The notes below the pieces were generated by a model, which made no database searches, had not been told where the DNA came from, and was given only the letters and a program-made list of their open reading frames with translations. From Candidatus Tepidiaquacellales bacterium UBA2330 (GTDB taxonomy: Bacteria; Bacteroidota; Ignavibacteria; Tepidaquicellales; Tepidaquicellaceae): a stretch of DNA of 64,000 nucleotides. Made by a program: the position numbers and the translations under genes. The stretch spans positions 5,799 to 69,798 of the forward strand of contig DDUU01000010.1 in NCBI GenBank assembly GCA_002344965.1, given 5' to 3'. Of the stretch, positions 41,554-51,952 are shown in pieces. Numbering within the stretch: the first letter of the stretch is position 1; each line of letters begins with the position of its first letter.

Positions 41554-43551
41554 ATGAAATTTTTTACAAAGTTTTTATTGACATGTGTTTTTCTTTTCTC
41601 AATAAATTCAGGATCTGATGCTCAATGGTCTCAGAGCTCAGCCGGCATTAATGGCGGAGATGTGTTTTCAGTCGCAGCATACGGAAATAATGTCTTTGCC
41701 GGTACAAGTCTTTATGGTGTGTACAAGTCCGGAAACAACGGTTTGACATGGGATCAGACTTCACTGAATAACAGAACAATTTACTCTCTCACCTCAAATG
41801 GAAATGTGATCTGTGCAGGCACAAATCTGTTCGGAATTTATGTTTCAAGTGATAACGGAATTAGCTGGACACAGACTTCTTTGAATTCACAATCGGTATT
41901 TTCTCTTTACTCCGCCGGAACAATTATTTATGCAGGTACAAATGAAGGTGTATATGTAAGTTCAAATAACGGGAGCAGCTGGAATCCGGCAGGTCTAAAT
42001 TCAAATGAAATTTATTCAGTTACAGCTTCCGGTAGTTTTCTTTATGCAGGTGTAGGATTTGAAGCAGGTGTATATTTATCATCTAACAACGGCGCAAATT
42101 GGACACAGACTACACTTAACAACAGAGCGGTATTTTCACTGCTTGCTCAAGGCAATTTTTTATGGGCAGGCACGAGAAATTACGGAATATACATATCAAC
42201 AAACAATGGAAGCAACTGGACACAGTCATCATTTAATAGCGCAATTGTATATTCGCTGTCAGGATCAGGATCAAATATTTATGCAGGCACAGAAAACGGA
42301 GTATTTGTTTCTTCTGATGCAGGAATAAGCTGGAATCAGACAGGGCTTGCAGGACAGATTGTTCAGGGTATTGCATCATCGGGAAATGATTTTTTTGCAG
42401 GGAGTAAACGAGGAATTTATCACACGCCGGTTACAAGTATAAACTGGACCAAAAGTCAGCTGCACAATGTTTCCGTATTTACAATAAAAGATCTGGGAGG
42501 CAGGATATTTTCCGGATCCGGAGAAAACGGAATTTATTTCAGTGATGACGGAGGTTCAGTCTGGAATCAGTCCTCATTTAATGACAAGACAGTTGCCTCG
42601 CTTGCATTCGGAAATAATAAAATTTATGCCGGCGCAGAAAACGGAGTTTATATTTCTTCTGATAACGGTGCGACATTCAGCCTGTCTTCTATAACAAACG
42701 AACTTGTATTTTCACTCGCTGTAAATGGAAATTATGTATTTGCCGGCGGCGGTTACGGATTTCATTTTTCTTCGGACGCAGGGAATACATGGGAAGGTAC
42801 TTCCTTTCAGCAGGTTTGTCTCTCCCTGGTTTACAGCGGAAATACTTTATATGCCGGCACATATAACGGAGTATTCTATTCAACGGATAATGCGGCAAGC
42901 TGGACACAGACTTCACTAAGCGGTGAAATAGTTAACACGTTACTTGTTAACGGCAGCACTTTAATTGCCGGTACAAGTTTCAGCGGAGTATTTATTTCAA
43001 ATAACGGCGGAACAGACTGGGCGCAGACGGCTCTGAATAACAGGGATATATATTCTCTCGCAGTTTATAATGAATATATTTTTGCCGGTTCTTATGAAAA
43101 CGGAATTTTTGTTTCAGCCGATAACGGACAAACCTGGCTACAGAGAAATCAAAATTTAGGTAATCAGAATATTTTCGGATTGCTTGTAAAAGACGGTTTT
43201 ATATTTGCGGGAACAGAAGGCAACGCTGTCTGGAAAAGAAGTCTGACGGATATAACAGGTATAAGTCAGTTAAGCTCTGAAACACCTGCAGAGTATAATC
43301 TCAAACAGAATTATCCCAATCCATTCAATCCGGTTACAAATATTTCATATGAAGTTTTAAAATCCGGAAATGTGAAAATCTCTGTATTTGATATCTCAGG
43401 AAAAAAATTGACTGACATTGTTAATCAGTTTCACAGTACAGGAAGTTATAATGTAACTTTCGACGGAACAGATTTTCCAAGCGGATCTTATTTTTACAGA
43501 ATGGAATCTGCAGATTTCTCTTTGGTAAAAAAAATGATCTTATTGAAATGA
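41554..43551 (+). CDS. Secreted propeller of 40-residue repeats with T9SS domain
   Basis: A 665-residue protein. The signal peptide ends near NSGSDAQ. About thirteen near-identical repeats of some 40 residues (for example VFAGTSLYGVYKSGNNGLTW, then TSLNNRTIYSL) fill residues 25-555. Each has a D/N-N-G-x-x-W Asp-box-like element, as in YCF48/BNR propellers. The T9SS domain follows (KQNYPNPFNPVTNISYEVL). The repeats are alike at the DNA level, so unit gain or loss by recombination is likely. No catalytic residues; likely structural or adhesive. Confidence 0.85.
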   Translation: MKFFTKFLLTCVFLFSINSGSDAQWSQSSAGINGGDVFSVAAYGNNVFAGTSLYGVYKSGNNGLTWDQTSLNNRTIYSLTSNGNVICAGTNLFGIYVSSDNGISWTQTSLNSQSVFSLYSAGTIIYAGTNEGVYVSSNNGSSWNPAGLNSNEIYSVTASGSFLYAGVGFEAGVYLSSNNGANWTQTTLNNRAVFSLLAQGNFLWAGTRNYGIYISTNNGSNWTQSSFNSAIVYSLSGSGSNIYAGTENGVFVSSDAGISWNQTGLAGQIVQGIASSGNDFFAGSKRGIYHTPVTSINWTKSQLHNVSVFTIKDLGGRIFSGSGENGIYFSDDGGSVWNQSSFNDKTVASLAFGNNKIYAGAENGVYISSDNGATFSLSSITNELVFSLAVNGNYVFAGGGYGFHFSSDAGNTWEGTSFQQVCLSLVYSGNTLYAGTYNGVFYSTDNAASWTQTSLSGEIVNTLLVNGSTLIAGTSFSGVFISNNGGTDWAQTALNNRDIYSLAVYNEYIFAGSYENGIFVSADNGQTWLQRNQNLGNQNIFGLLVKDGFIFAGTEGNAVWKRSLTDITGISQLSSETPAEYNLKQNYPNPFNPVTNISYEVLKSGNVKISVFDISGKKLTDIVNQFHSTGSYNVTFDGTDFPSGSYFYRMESADFSLVKKMILLK

Positions 43552-43602
43552 AATCGAGATTCAATAAATTTTGTCTAACAATAAAACTTTAAATAAATAT
43601 TC

Positions 43603-44799
43603 ATGAAAAAAATAATTTTACTTCTGGCAATTATGATAATGATATCGGCTGAATCAGATGCGCAGCTTGTACAGTCAAATTTTACAGGTGTACTCGTTCC
43701 TTCTTATATTGGATCAGGTACATCTTCAAGACTTCCGTTTATTTACAGAGCGACGGTAACAGGTCTTGAGCCTTTCACTAAATACAGATATTATTCTAAT
43801 GCCTGCAGATATACTGATTTCGGAGGCACGAATTCCGGTGCAGGAAATCCGATTTTTATAAACGGATCAAACTACAGATACTCTACATCCACTAATCTCG
43901 GCAATCCTTCAGGATATGATTCCATCACGACAGATGCATCAGGTTCATACACCGGCTGGTTTGGAATTGTGAATACAGGTAATGCAAGATTTACAGCGGG
44001 AAATTATGTTATACCTACCATTACTCTTGACAGTGCCGGTAACGGATCTGCAAAATACAGATTTGCATTAAACGACTCTATAAAAGTTCTCGGGTTTTCA
44101 GATTCGGCTAATTCTAATTCCTGTACAGGATTTTACGGAATTTCTCTTGCAAGCCCGAAAAATATTGTTTCTGTTTATGATAATGTAAATAATTCAGGAA
44201 GACCTTTAACAATGGTCTATGTTGAAAATGAAGGTCTTGACACTAATGTAATTTCATCGCTTGCAGTATTTTATAAGGATAGTGTGGATTCACGAAACGG
44301 AAGATGGGGAACTATGATTCCGAACATTCTATCGACAGGTGTAAGACGCGTAAATGTTCACAGAATCTCAGACGGTTCAATTGCAAATTTTAATACTGAT
44401 GATGACGGTATCTGGCCAAGCGGAACCAGTACAATAAATCCGTCAGGCGGTTTAGTATCGCCGATACGATTATCGTCACAGGATATAATCCTCTCTGTGA
44501 AATTTGACAACACAATTCCGGAAAAATTTTCGCTCAATCAGAATTATCCGAACCCGTTCAATCCTTCTACAAACATAGATTTTGAAATACCTGTAAGCGG
44601 AGTATTAAAATTAAAGATTATGAATATTCTGGGTGAAGAAGCAGCTGTAATTCTAAACGGTTATTTTCATGCGGGACTTTATTCTGTTAAATTTAACGCA
44701 GGTAATTTAATGTCCGGCGTTTATTTTTATTCTCTTGAACTGAATGGAGAAGGGGGAAAATTTTTCAAAGAAACAAAGAAGTTAATTCTGATTAAATAA
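43603..44799 (+). CDS. Secreted protein of unknown function with T9SS domain
   Basis: A 398-residue protein. The signal peptide (MKKIILLLAIMIMISAESDA) is cleaved before QLVQSNFTG. The 290-residue mature domain is rich in Ser, Gly and Asn (YRATVTGLEPFTKYRYYSNA, and GWFGIVNTGNARFTAGNYVI) and looks like beta-sandwiches, perhaps lamin-tail or fibronectin-like. I do not recognise a family with confidence. The T9SS end is NQNYPNPFNPSTNIDFEIP. It lies in the T9SS-cargo cluster, 51 bp after the propeller gene. Confidence 0.8.
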   Translation: MKKIILLLAIMIMISAESDAQLVQSNFTGVLVPSYIGSGTSSRLPFIYRATVTGLEPFTKYRYYSNACRYTDFGGTNSGAGNPIFINGSNYRYSTSTNLGNPSGYDSITTDASGSYTGWFGIVNTGNARFTAGNYVIPTITLDSAGNGSAKYRFALNDSIKVLGFSDSANSNSCTGFYGISLASPKNIVSVYDNVNNSGRPLTMVYVENEGLDTNVISSLAVFYKDSVDSRNGRWGTMIPNILSTGVRRVNVHRISDGSIANFNTDDDGIWPSGTSTINPSGGLVSPIRLSSQDIILSVKFDNTIPEKFSLNQNYPNPFNPSTNIDFEIPVSGVLKLKIMNILGEEAAVILNGYFHAGLYSVKFNAGNLMSGVYFYSLELNGEGGKFFKETKKLILIK

Positions 44800-44870
44800 A
44801 TCAGACGCTACTTTTTTCCGGTCATTTTTTCCGGAAATATATTTTTATATTAATCTAAAAATTTAACCAG

Positions 44871-46460
44871 ATGTTAAAATTTAAAAAGTGCTTCATTCAG
44901 CTTGCTTTAAAACTTCTCCTGCTGATTTCAGTTTCTTTGATTTCAGAAAATTCTAAAGCAGCTCCGGGAGACAGTTTATTTTCCGGAATAAAAATTCATA
45001 CTCTAAACATGATTTTTTCCCAGCCGAATTACTGGGACTCGCTTGTATATTATTATGAACAGGGGGATGAGCAGTATCTTGCCGCAACTGTCATAGCAAA
45101 CGGAATTACTTTTAATAATGTCGGAGTGAGGCTGAAAGGAAATTCTTCTTACACTCATCCCAACAATAAAAAATCATTCCGGCTTAGTTTCAATGAATTT
45201 GTAAGCGGTCAGAAATGGGACGGACTTAAGGGAGTTCATTTGAATAATTTCTGGAACGATCCGACATTCATCAGGGAAAAACTTCATTTAGACTATTGTC
45301 AGAATGCAGGCATTACAGCACCGCGGGCAAATTATGTACGTGTCTATATTAATGATACATTGTTTGCATTTTATTCTCTGATAGAACATGTGGACAAAAC
45401 ATTTCTTGATGCAAAATACGGCAATGAAGACGGAGATGAATTCAAAGCTGTGGATGCATACGGATCTACAAGTCATATAGTGTCTGATTTCAGATGGTAT
45501 GGAAATGATACAGCTTTATATACAAACCGTTATGAGCTGAAATCAGAGCTTGAAACTTCGCCATGGAGGAGACTGGTAAATTTTATAGACACGCTTAATC
45601 ATTCAGCGAATATACATTCTTCATTGTCTTCGCTTGTCAATCTTAATGCATTTTACAAAGCAATGTCTGCTGATATACTTATGGGAAATCTTGATGCTTA
45701 TGTTTATAACGGAAGAAACTATTACATTTATTTTTATCATCCGGAATATAAACTGAACTGGATAGTATGAGATGCAAGCCTGAGTTTCGGCGCACTGCCG
45801 GGAGGACCGTCCAATCCTGAAACTTTGCCTGTTACTTACGTCAGCAGCGATACAGGAAGACCTTTATTCGGAAGGATCATTAATGATCCGGCGCTGAGAA
45901 CGGAATATCTTAATGCGTTCTGTAATATGTTTTATAATGATTTTACTACAGCAAAGCTGTATCCTAAAATTGACAGTATAGCAAATATTATCCGAACTTC
46001 AGTTTATGAAGATCCGAGAAAGATGTATTCAAATTCACAGTTTGAAACAAACATCAGTACAGATCTGATTATTTCCGGAAGCAGAAAGCCGGGTCTGAAA
46101 TCTTTTATTTCAGCAAGGAGAACCAGTGTGTTATCACAACTAAATACTCTCGGAATAAACTGTGAGACTGGTATTTACGGAAATGAAACCGGAATAATTA
46201 ATTTTAATTTATATCAGAATTTTCCGAATCCGTTTAACCCTGAAACTAAAATAAAATTCGAACTGAATCAAACAGGATTTGTAACGCTTAAGGTATTTAA
46301 CATTAAAGGTGATGAAATAAAAACACTTGTAAAAGAAAAGTTGAATTCGGGAAGTTATGAAACTGTATTTGACGGCGCTGCTCTGCCGAGCGGATTATAC
46401 TTTTATAAACTTGAAATTAACGGTTCGGGTGTTACAAAAAAAATGCTGCTAATAAAATAA
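44871..46460 (+). pseudogene. CotH kinase-family protein with T9SS domain, interrupted by an in-frame TGA
   Basis: A 530-codon frame with one stop at 45768-45770. The upstream part (299 aa) has a signal peptide, the CotH N-lobe motif VGVRLKGNSSYTHPNNKKSF and GLKGVHLNNFWNDPTFIREK. The downstream part, same frame, continues with DASLSFGALPGGPSNPETLP, and ends in a T9SS domain (YQNFPNPFNPETKIKFEL). In CotH proteins the expected residue at the stop is Trp of the Trp-Asp motif that includes the metal-binding Asp, so TGG has become TGA. Other genes here end in TGA, so it is not a code change. It is a nonsense mutation, or a sequencing error; restart at a downstream start codon would yield only the C-terminal half. 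Confidence 0.82.
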
Positions 46461-46567
46461 TCAGTCTACGGGAAAAAGAAAAATGACCGGGATTTTTTAA
46501 AAAAATAAATTCCGGTATTTAGAAGAAAATATTTTTAAAAATAATAATTAAAACTTAAGTTATTCAA

Positions 46568-48103
46568 ATGCCTAAATTCAAATTTAACATAATATTAGCT
46601 TTATTATTTTTTACATTAATATTTGAAAATAATACTGCAGTTTCGCAGCCATATCCGGGATATACATTATATACGGCGAGTTCAACGAGAACAAATCTTC
46701 TTGACTTAAATAACAATATCGTAAAATTCTGGACACACACAAGGAGCGGCGGTTATTCGGTATATTTATTGAGAAACGGTGATCTGATGCGTCCGGCTGC
46801 TTCTACTGGATCGCCTATAAACGGCGGAGCTGCAGCAGGTATTGTTCAGAAATATTCCTGGAGCGGATCACTTATTTGGGAATTTACTTACAGCAGCAAT
46901 ACATACAGAACACATCATGACATCTGTCCTATGCCGAATGGTAATGTACTTCTTATAGCCTGGGAAGTCAAAACAGCTGCTGAAGCAGTTGCTGCCGGAC
47001 TTAATCACAGTGCTGTGATCTGGCCGGATCATATTATTGAAGTTCAGCCGTCAGGAAGTAACGGCGGGACTATAGTCTGGAAATGGCATTTCTGGGATCA
47101 TCTGATTCAGGACTTTGATTCGACAAAAGCAAATTACGGAGTTGTTGCTGATCATCCCGAACTATTAAATATAAATGAAGGCAGCGCAGGATCAGGGGAC
47201 TGGATGCATATTAACGGAATCAGCTACAATGAGAGACTTGATCAGATAGTAATTTCTTCACATGAGCTTGATGAAATTTATGTTATTGATCACAGTACAA
47301 CTACAGAAGAAGCTGCCGGGCATACAGGCGGCAGATACGGTAAAGGAGGGGATATACTTTACAGATGGGGACGGCCTTCTAATTATGGTGCGCCCGGACC
47401 ACAGATTTTTAATGTAGTGCACAGCGGCTCATGGGTTCCTGACAGTGTACCGGGTGGTGGAAATTTAATGGCATTTAATAACAGAGAAGGAACAAATGCA
47501 TCAATGGTCGTTGAGATCATACCGCCGCAGGACAGTCTTGGATTTTTTTACCTGGCTCCCGGAACGGCATACGGACCTGCGACACACACGTGGAGCTACA
47601 GCGCATCCGGTTTTTATTCAAATCATCTCGGGGGTCTTCAGCGCCTCCCAAACGGAAATACAATGATTTCAGAATCTACCAGCGGAAATTTGTTTGAAGT
47701 AAACTCTGCTGGAAATATCGTATGGAATTTTTCTCCCGGTGGACAGATCGTAAGAGTATTAAGATATGGTTTTGAGTATCCCGGACTTGTGGGGATTTCA
47801 AACACAAATTCTGCTATACCGGAAAATTATTCGCTTGAACAAAACTATCCCAATCCTTTTAATCCTGTTACAACTATAAGGTATTCAGTTCCAAAATCCT
47901 CTATAGTATCTCTGAAAATTTATGATGTTTTAGGGAATGAAATCAGGACAATTGTAAACGAAGAGAAACAAAATTCCGGTTCTCACAGCGCTGTCTGGGA
48001 CGGCAGGACTGATAATGGAATGAATGCAGCTTCAGGAGTATATTTTTACAAACTGACTGCAGATAATTATGCCAATACGATGAAAATGATCCTTACAAAA
48101 TAA
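46568..48103 (+). CDS. Arylsulfotransferase-family (ASST-like) secreted protein with T9SS domain
   Basis: A 511-residue protein. The signal peptide ends near NNTAVSQ. The middle 400 residues follow the ASST propeller: YPGYTLYTASSTRTNLLDLN, the THHDICPMPNGNVLLIAWE His region, GDWMHINGISYNERLDQIVI with its His, and VISSHELDEIYVIDHS. These place the conserved His residues of aryl-sulfate sulfotransferases. The T9SS end is LEQNYPNPFNPVTTIRYSVP. It may transfer sulfate between phenols outside the cell, although many homologues are untested. It ends with a perfect terminator. Confidence 0.85.
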   Translation: MPKFKFNIILALLFFTLIFENNTAVSQPYPGYTLYTASSTRTNLLDLNNNIVKFWTHTRSGGYSVYLLRNGDLMRPAASTGSPINGGAAAGIVQKYSWSGSLIWEFTYSSNTYRTHHDICPMPNGNVLLIAWEVKTAAEAVAAGLNHSAVIWPDHIIEVQPSGSNGGTIVWKWHFWDHLIQDFDSTKANYGVVADHPELLNINEGSAGSGDWMHINGISYNERLDQIVISSHELDEIYVIDHSTTTEEAAGHTGGRYGKGGDILYRWGRPSNYGAPGPQIFNVVHSGSWVPDSVPGGGNLMAFNNREGTNASMVVEIIPPQDSLGFFYLAPGTAYGPATHTWSYSASGFYSNHLGGLQRLPNGNTMISESTSGNLFEVNSAGNIVWNFSPGGQIVRVLRYGFEYPGLVGISNTNSAIPENYSLEQNYPNPFNPVTTIRYSVPKSSIVSLKIYDVLGNEIRTIVNEEKQNSGSHSAVWDGRTDNGMNAASGVYFYKLTADNYANTMKMILTK

Positions 48104-48110
48104 AATTTAA

Positions 48111-48138
48111 AATAAAGTCCGGCTTGCCGGACTTTATT
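48111..48138 (+). terminator. Rho-independent terminator, 13-bp stem
   Basis: AATAAAGTCCGGC (48111-48123) and GCCGGACTTTATT (48126-48138) pair perfectly; the practical loop is CTTG. It closes the T9SS-cargo run that starts at 40471. Confidence 0.85.
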
Positions 48139-48479
48139 AATTTGTATTAATAAAAATTTTTAAGTCGTTATACAAAGTATAAGTTAGTAAACTCCTTATA
48201 CCTTACTGATTCTTCTGACTGCTCAGATAATTATCTCTTTCCTTTTTCGTTTTGCTTTAATGGAACAGTAATTCCAAATTATTTTATCTATTCAACTTTA
48301 AGAAATATTTTATTGCAGTAATCAATCCCGGCTTTCTAATATAATTGTCAAAGCTCCGAGATAAATATTGAAATTGTAATGAGTAATTCTATTTTATAAT
48401 TTAAGTAAAACATAATCCAAAAATTTTTGAAATCTGCTATGCGGAATGTTTATTCTCAAAACAGTCTTAATATAAATTA
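48139..48479. other. AT-rich intergenic region without recognised feature
   Basis: About 340 bp between the arylsulfotransferase terminator and tmk. I see no gene, RNA motif, repeat or clear TAnnTTTG box. The tmk promoter must lie in its distal part. Confidence 0.5.
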
Positions 48480-49097
48480 ATGTTCATAACTTTCGAAGGA
48501 ATTGATCTCAGCGGAAAATCCACACAGATAAGACTGCTTGAAGAATATTTAAAAAGTATAAACAAAAAAGTAATTTCGGTGCGTGAACCCGGCGGCACAG
48601 AGATCTCGGAAAAAATAAGAGATATTCTGCTTGACAAAATGAATCTTCATATGGAGTATGTTACGGAATTTCTGCTGTTTTCAGCTTCGAGATACCAGCT
48701 TACAAATGAAATAATAATTCCGAAATTAAAAAAGAAATATTTTGTTCTCTGTGACAGGTATTACGACTCATCGACAGCTTACCAGGGATTCGGCGGAAAG
48801 ACGGATCTTAAGAGTATTTACAAAGTCAATAAAATAGCAACCGGAAAACTTGTTCCTGATATTACGTTTCTGATCAATATTACATCTGATGAGTTTGTAA
48901 GAAGAAAAAAACTTATAAATAAAGACGAAGACAGAATAGAACAGAAGGATATCGCTTATTATAAGAAAGTTATTAAAGGTTATCTGAAAATATCCCGAAA
49001 CAATAAGAAAAGATTTGTTGTAATAGACGGCAGTAAGACAATTGACGAAATCCATTCTGTTATTATAAAGCATTTAAAAAAAATTAAGAAAGTATAA
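48480..49097 (+). CDS. tmk: Thymidylate kinase
   Basis: A 205-residue P-loop kinase converting dTMP to dTDP. FEGIDLSGKSTQIRLLE is the P-loop, REPGGTEISEKIRDILLD the DNA-precursor-binding element and CDRYYDSSTAYQGFG the DR(Y) motif. Normal length. ATG start, 11 bp from the S41 protease gene. Confidence 0.95.
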   Translation: MFITFEGIDLSGKSTQIRLLEEYLKSINKKVISVREPGGTEISEKIRDILLDKMNLHMEYVTEFLLFSASRYQLTNEIIIPKLKKKYFVLCDRYYDSSTAYQGFGGKTDLKSIYKVNKIATGKLVPDITFLINITSDEFVRRKKLINKDEDRIEQKDIAYYKKVIKGYLKISRNNKKRFVVIDGSKTIDEIHSVIIKHLKKIKKV

Positions 49098-49108
49098 TAC
49101 CAATAAAA

Positions 49109-50776
49109 ATGAATTATTTAAAAAGTAAATTAAAGAATGCATATCCTGTTCTGATTACTGCCGGCATTGCATTGTTTGCCGGATTCACTCTCAGAGGCGA
49201 CGACGATATTTATCAGAAGATCAACAGGAACATGGAACTCTTCGGTCAGGTTTACCGCGAGATCGCGCTTAACTATGTGGATGAGATTGACGCGGATAAA
49301 TTTATGACAGCCGGCATAGAAGGTATGCTGTCAACTCTCGATCCTTATACAAACTATGTGGATGAAAACAGCCGCGATCAGATAGATCTGATAACTACGG
49401 GAAAATACGGCGGTATCGGCATTACAGTAAATGTCAGAGACAGTCAGGTAGTTATATCTGAAGTTATGAACGGATATGAAGCGCAGAAAAAAGGACTGAG
49501 AGCCGGTGATATTTTTCTGGAGATCGACGGCGTGAAAATGGAAAGCGATAAAGTAAAAAACATGAGAAGTTTTGTAAGAGGTCCTGTCGGGACTGAAGTG
49601 AATGTAAAAATTCAGAGAGGTGATGAGATACTTGACTTTGTGCTCACAAGACAGGAAATTATTTTAAAGAACGTTTCTTATTACGGATATCTTGAACCTG
49701 AGAGTGACGGCATTGCATATATTAAGCTTGACAGATTTACAAATATATCCGAAAGCGAAGTGGAAAATGCAATCAAGACGCTGAAAAGTGAAAGAGAAAT
49801 GAAAGGACTTGTGATCGATCTCAGAGATAATCTCGGAGGTCTGCTCGATGCTGCAACAGGAATTCTTAATAAGATTGTGGATAAGAACAGTCTACTGGTG
49901 ATCACTAAAGGAAAAAGAGCTGATTCGGAAAAAAAATATTTTTCAAAAGAAGAACCGATGGTAGGTTCTCAGATACCGGTAGCGGTAATAATAAATAATA
50001 AATCTGCGTCAGCATCTGAAATAGTTGCAGGAGCAGTGCAGGATCTTGACAGGGGAGTAATAGTCGGCAATAAATCTTTCGGCAAAGGTCTTGTTCAGCA
50101 GATCAAAGATCTGGATAAAAAAGCGCAGATGAAAATCACAAGTTCAAGATATTATACTCCTTCAGGACGATGGATTCAGGAGAAAGATTATTTCAAGGAA
50201 AACAAATACGGTGTGTTCATTGATAAGGAAAAATACAATCAGACGGAATTCAAAACTCTGGGAGGAAGAATAGTAAAAGCATTCGGAGGAATTACACCTG
50301 ATCTGGAAATAACAACTGACCCTGAAAGCGAAATACATTTTGCTCTGCTTTCAAAGGATATGTATTTTAAATTTGCAGATGCCTATATTAAAAATAATCC
50401 CGGCGTTACGAGTATATTCCCTGATGAAAATTTGTTTGTTCAGTTTAAGGAATTTTTACGTGAACAGAATTTCAATTATAATTCTGGCATTGAAAGAAAA
50501 ATAAAAGAGATAGAAGAGCTTGCATCTGAAAAAAATTACGGGTCTGAAATGAAGGATCTTTTGGACAAGCTTGAGTTTGAAGCAAATGCTGGAGAATCTG
50601 CTGAACTTGAAGCATCCAGAAACGCTGTTATTTTAAAAATCACAGATGAAATTAATAAAAGAATAATCAATGAAAAAGATCAGATGAGAACAGCTTTAAC
50701 TTATGATAAAATGGTTATTGAATCAAAAAAAATACTTGAAGATCCGGTTCAGTACAGAGCAATACTGGGGAAGTAA
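49109..50776 (+). CDS. S41 C-terminal processing peptidase (CtpA-like)
   Basis: A 555-residue protein with an N-terminal membrane anchor (about 11-28). Residues 50-100 form the N-terminal cap (AGIEGMLSTLDPYTNYVDE), the PDZ domain is about 105-190 (GGIGITVNVRDSQVVISEV), and the S41 core has LVIDLRDNLGGLLDAATGIL, the catalytic Ser in NNKSASASEIVAGA and the Lys in SFGKGLVQ. The last 130 residues are a helical tail typical of Bacteroidota members. It trims periplasmic proteins at their C-terminus. Confidence 0.93.
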   Translation: MNYLKSKLKNAYPVLITAGIALFAGFTLRGDDDIYQKINRNMELFGQVYREIALNYVDEIDADKFMTAGIEGMLSTLDPYTNYVDENSRDQIDLITTGKYGGIGITVNVRDSQVVISEVMNGYEAQKKGLRAGDIFLEIDGVKMESDKVKNMRSFVRGPVGTEVNVKIQRGDEILDFVLTRQEIILKNVSYYGYLEPESDGIAYIKLDRFTNISESEVENAIKTLKSEREMKGLVIDLRDNLGGLLDAATGILNKIVDKNSLLVITKGKRADSEKKYFSKEEPMVGSQIPVAVIINNKSASASEIVAGAVQDLDRGVIVGNKSFGKGLVQQIKDLDKKAQMKITSSRYYTPSGRWIQEKDYFKENKYGVFIDKEKYNQTEFKTLGGRIVKAFGGITPDLEITTDPESEIHFALLSKDMYFKFADAYIKNNPGVTSIFPDENLFVQFKEFLREQNFNYNSGIERKIKEIEELASEKNYGSEMKDLLDKLEFEANAGESAELEASRNAVILKITDEINKRIINEKDQMRTALTYDKMVIESKKILEDPVQYRAILGK

Positions 50777-50812
50777 TAAAGATTAAATAAATAAAAGAAA
50801 CAGTTCAGTTAG

Positions 50813-51934
50813 ATGAAGATTGGCATACTCGGAGGCGGTCAGCTTGCAAGGATGATAATTGAAGAATGCAATAAATATGCATTTGAATTTTATGTGCTTT
50901 CGAATGAAAAAAATTCTCCCGCAGGACAGATTACAAAGTATGAAACTGAAGGCGACTGGAATGATGAGAATATTTTAAAGGAGTTTGCCGGTAAATGCGA
51001 TATCATTACGCTTGAAAATGAATTTATAGATTATAAAAAATTAGAGGCGATCGAAAATACGGGTAAAAAAGTTTTCCCCTGTCCGGAAAATATCAAGCTC
51101 ATACAGGATAAATATATTCAGAAAAAAACTCTTCACGCATCCGGAATTCCGGTTGCGGATTTTATTAAGGTAAATGAAGTTTCGGATATAACTGATTTTT
51201 CGAAAAAGAACGGCTTCCCTCTTATTCTCAAGTCAAGAACAATGGGTTATGACGGCAAAGGCAACATCACTCTGAATTCTGAATCTGAAATTGAAAAAGC
51301 TTTCGGAGAGTTGAGAGAAAGAGGCGAGCTGATGTGTGAAAAGTTTGTAAATTTTGATAAAGAAATTGCAACTCAGGTTGTAAGAAATAAATCCGGAGAG
51401 ATAAAAGTCTATCCTGTAGTGGAGACAATACAGAAAAATCATATATGCGAGCTTGTTATTTCATCAGCTAAATTTAATAAGGAGATAACAGAAAGAGTAA
51501 ATGAAATTGCAGTCAGGATAGTATCGGATTTAAAATATACCGGAGTGATGGGGATTGAAATGTTTCTCAGAGGTAATGAAATTTTAGTAAATGAGTTAGC
51601 GCCGAGAGTTCATAACTCAGGACATTATACCATAGAAGGTTCTTATACTTCGCAGTTTGAAAATCATATAAGAGCGGTGCTTGACCTGCCGCTGGGAAAT
51701 ACTGAAAAAATTTCGGAAAATTGCGTGATGATAAATCTTCTGGGAAAGAGAGACGGTGAGAGTAAAATAAGAAGAACGGGAAAAGTACTCTCGTTAAAAA
51801 ATACTTACCTTCATATTTACGGTAAAAAGCTCACAAGAGCCGGCAGGAAAATGGGACATATAACCGTCATTGATAAAGATCTGAATACAGCAATTAACAC
51901 GGCATACAGTTCTGCAGACGAACTGGAATTTTAA
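50813..51934 (+). CDS. purK: 5-(carboxyamino)imidazole ribonucleotide synthase
   Basis: A 373-residue ATP-grasp enzyme of purine synthesis. IGILGGGQLARMIIEE is the start motif, FPLILKSRTMGYDGKGNI the ATP loop, and VNELAPRVHNSGHYTIEG the family's metal/bicarbonate region. It carboxylates AIR to N5-CAIR. PurE is not in the window. Confidence 0.95.
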   Translation: MKIGILGGGQLARMIIEECNKYAFEFYVLSNEKNSPAGQITKYETEGDWNDENILKEFAGKCDIITLENEFIDYKKLEAIENTGKKVFPCPENIKLIQDKYIQKKTLHASGIPVADFIKVNEVSDITDFSKKNGFPLILKSRTMGYDGKGNITLNSESEIEKAFGELRERGELMCEKFVNFDKEIATQVVRNKSGEIKVYPVVETIQKNHICELVISSAKFNKEITERVNEIAVRIVSDLKYTGVMGIEMFLRGNEILVNELAPRVHNSGHYTIEGSYTSQFENHIRAVLDLPLGNTEKISENCVMINLLGKRDGESKIRRTGKVLSLKNTYLHIYGKKLTRAGRKMGHITVIDKDLNTAINTAYSSADELEF

Positions 51935-51952
51935 TAATTAAATATCACTGTC

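Noticed and set aside
45768..45770. TGA as selenocysteine or reassigned Trp codon
   Set aside because: Other genes use TGA as a normal stop (for example the ligase at 7250), homologues have Trp there rather than Cys, and no SECIS-like hairpin follows. A nonsense mutation or read error is simpler.
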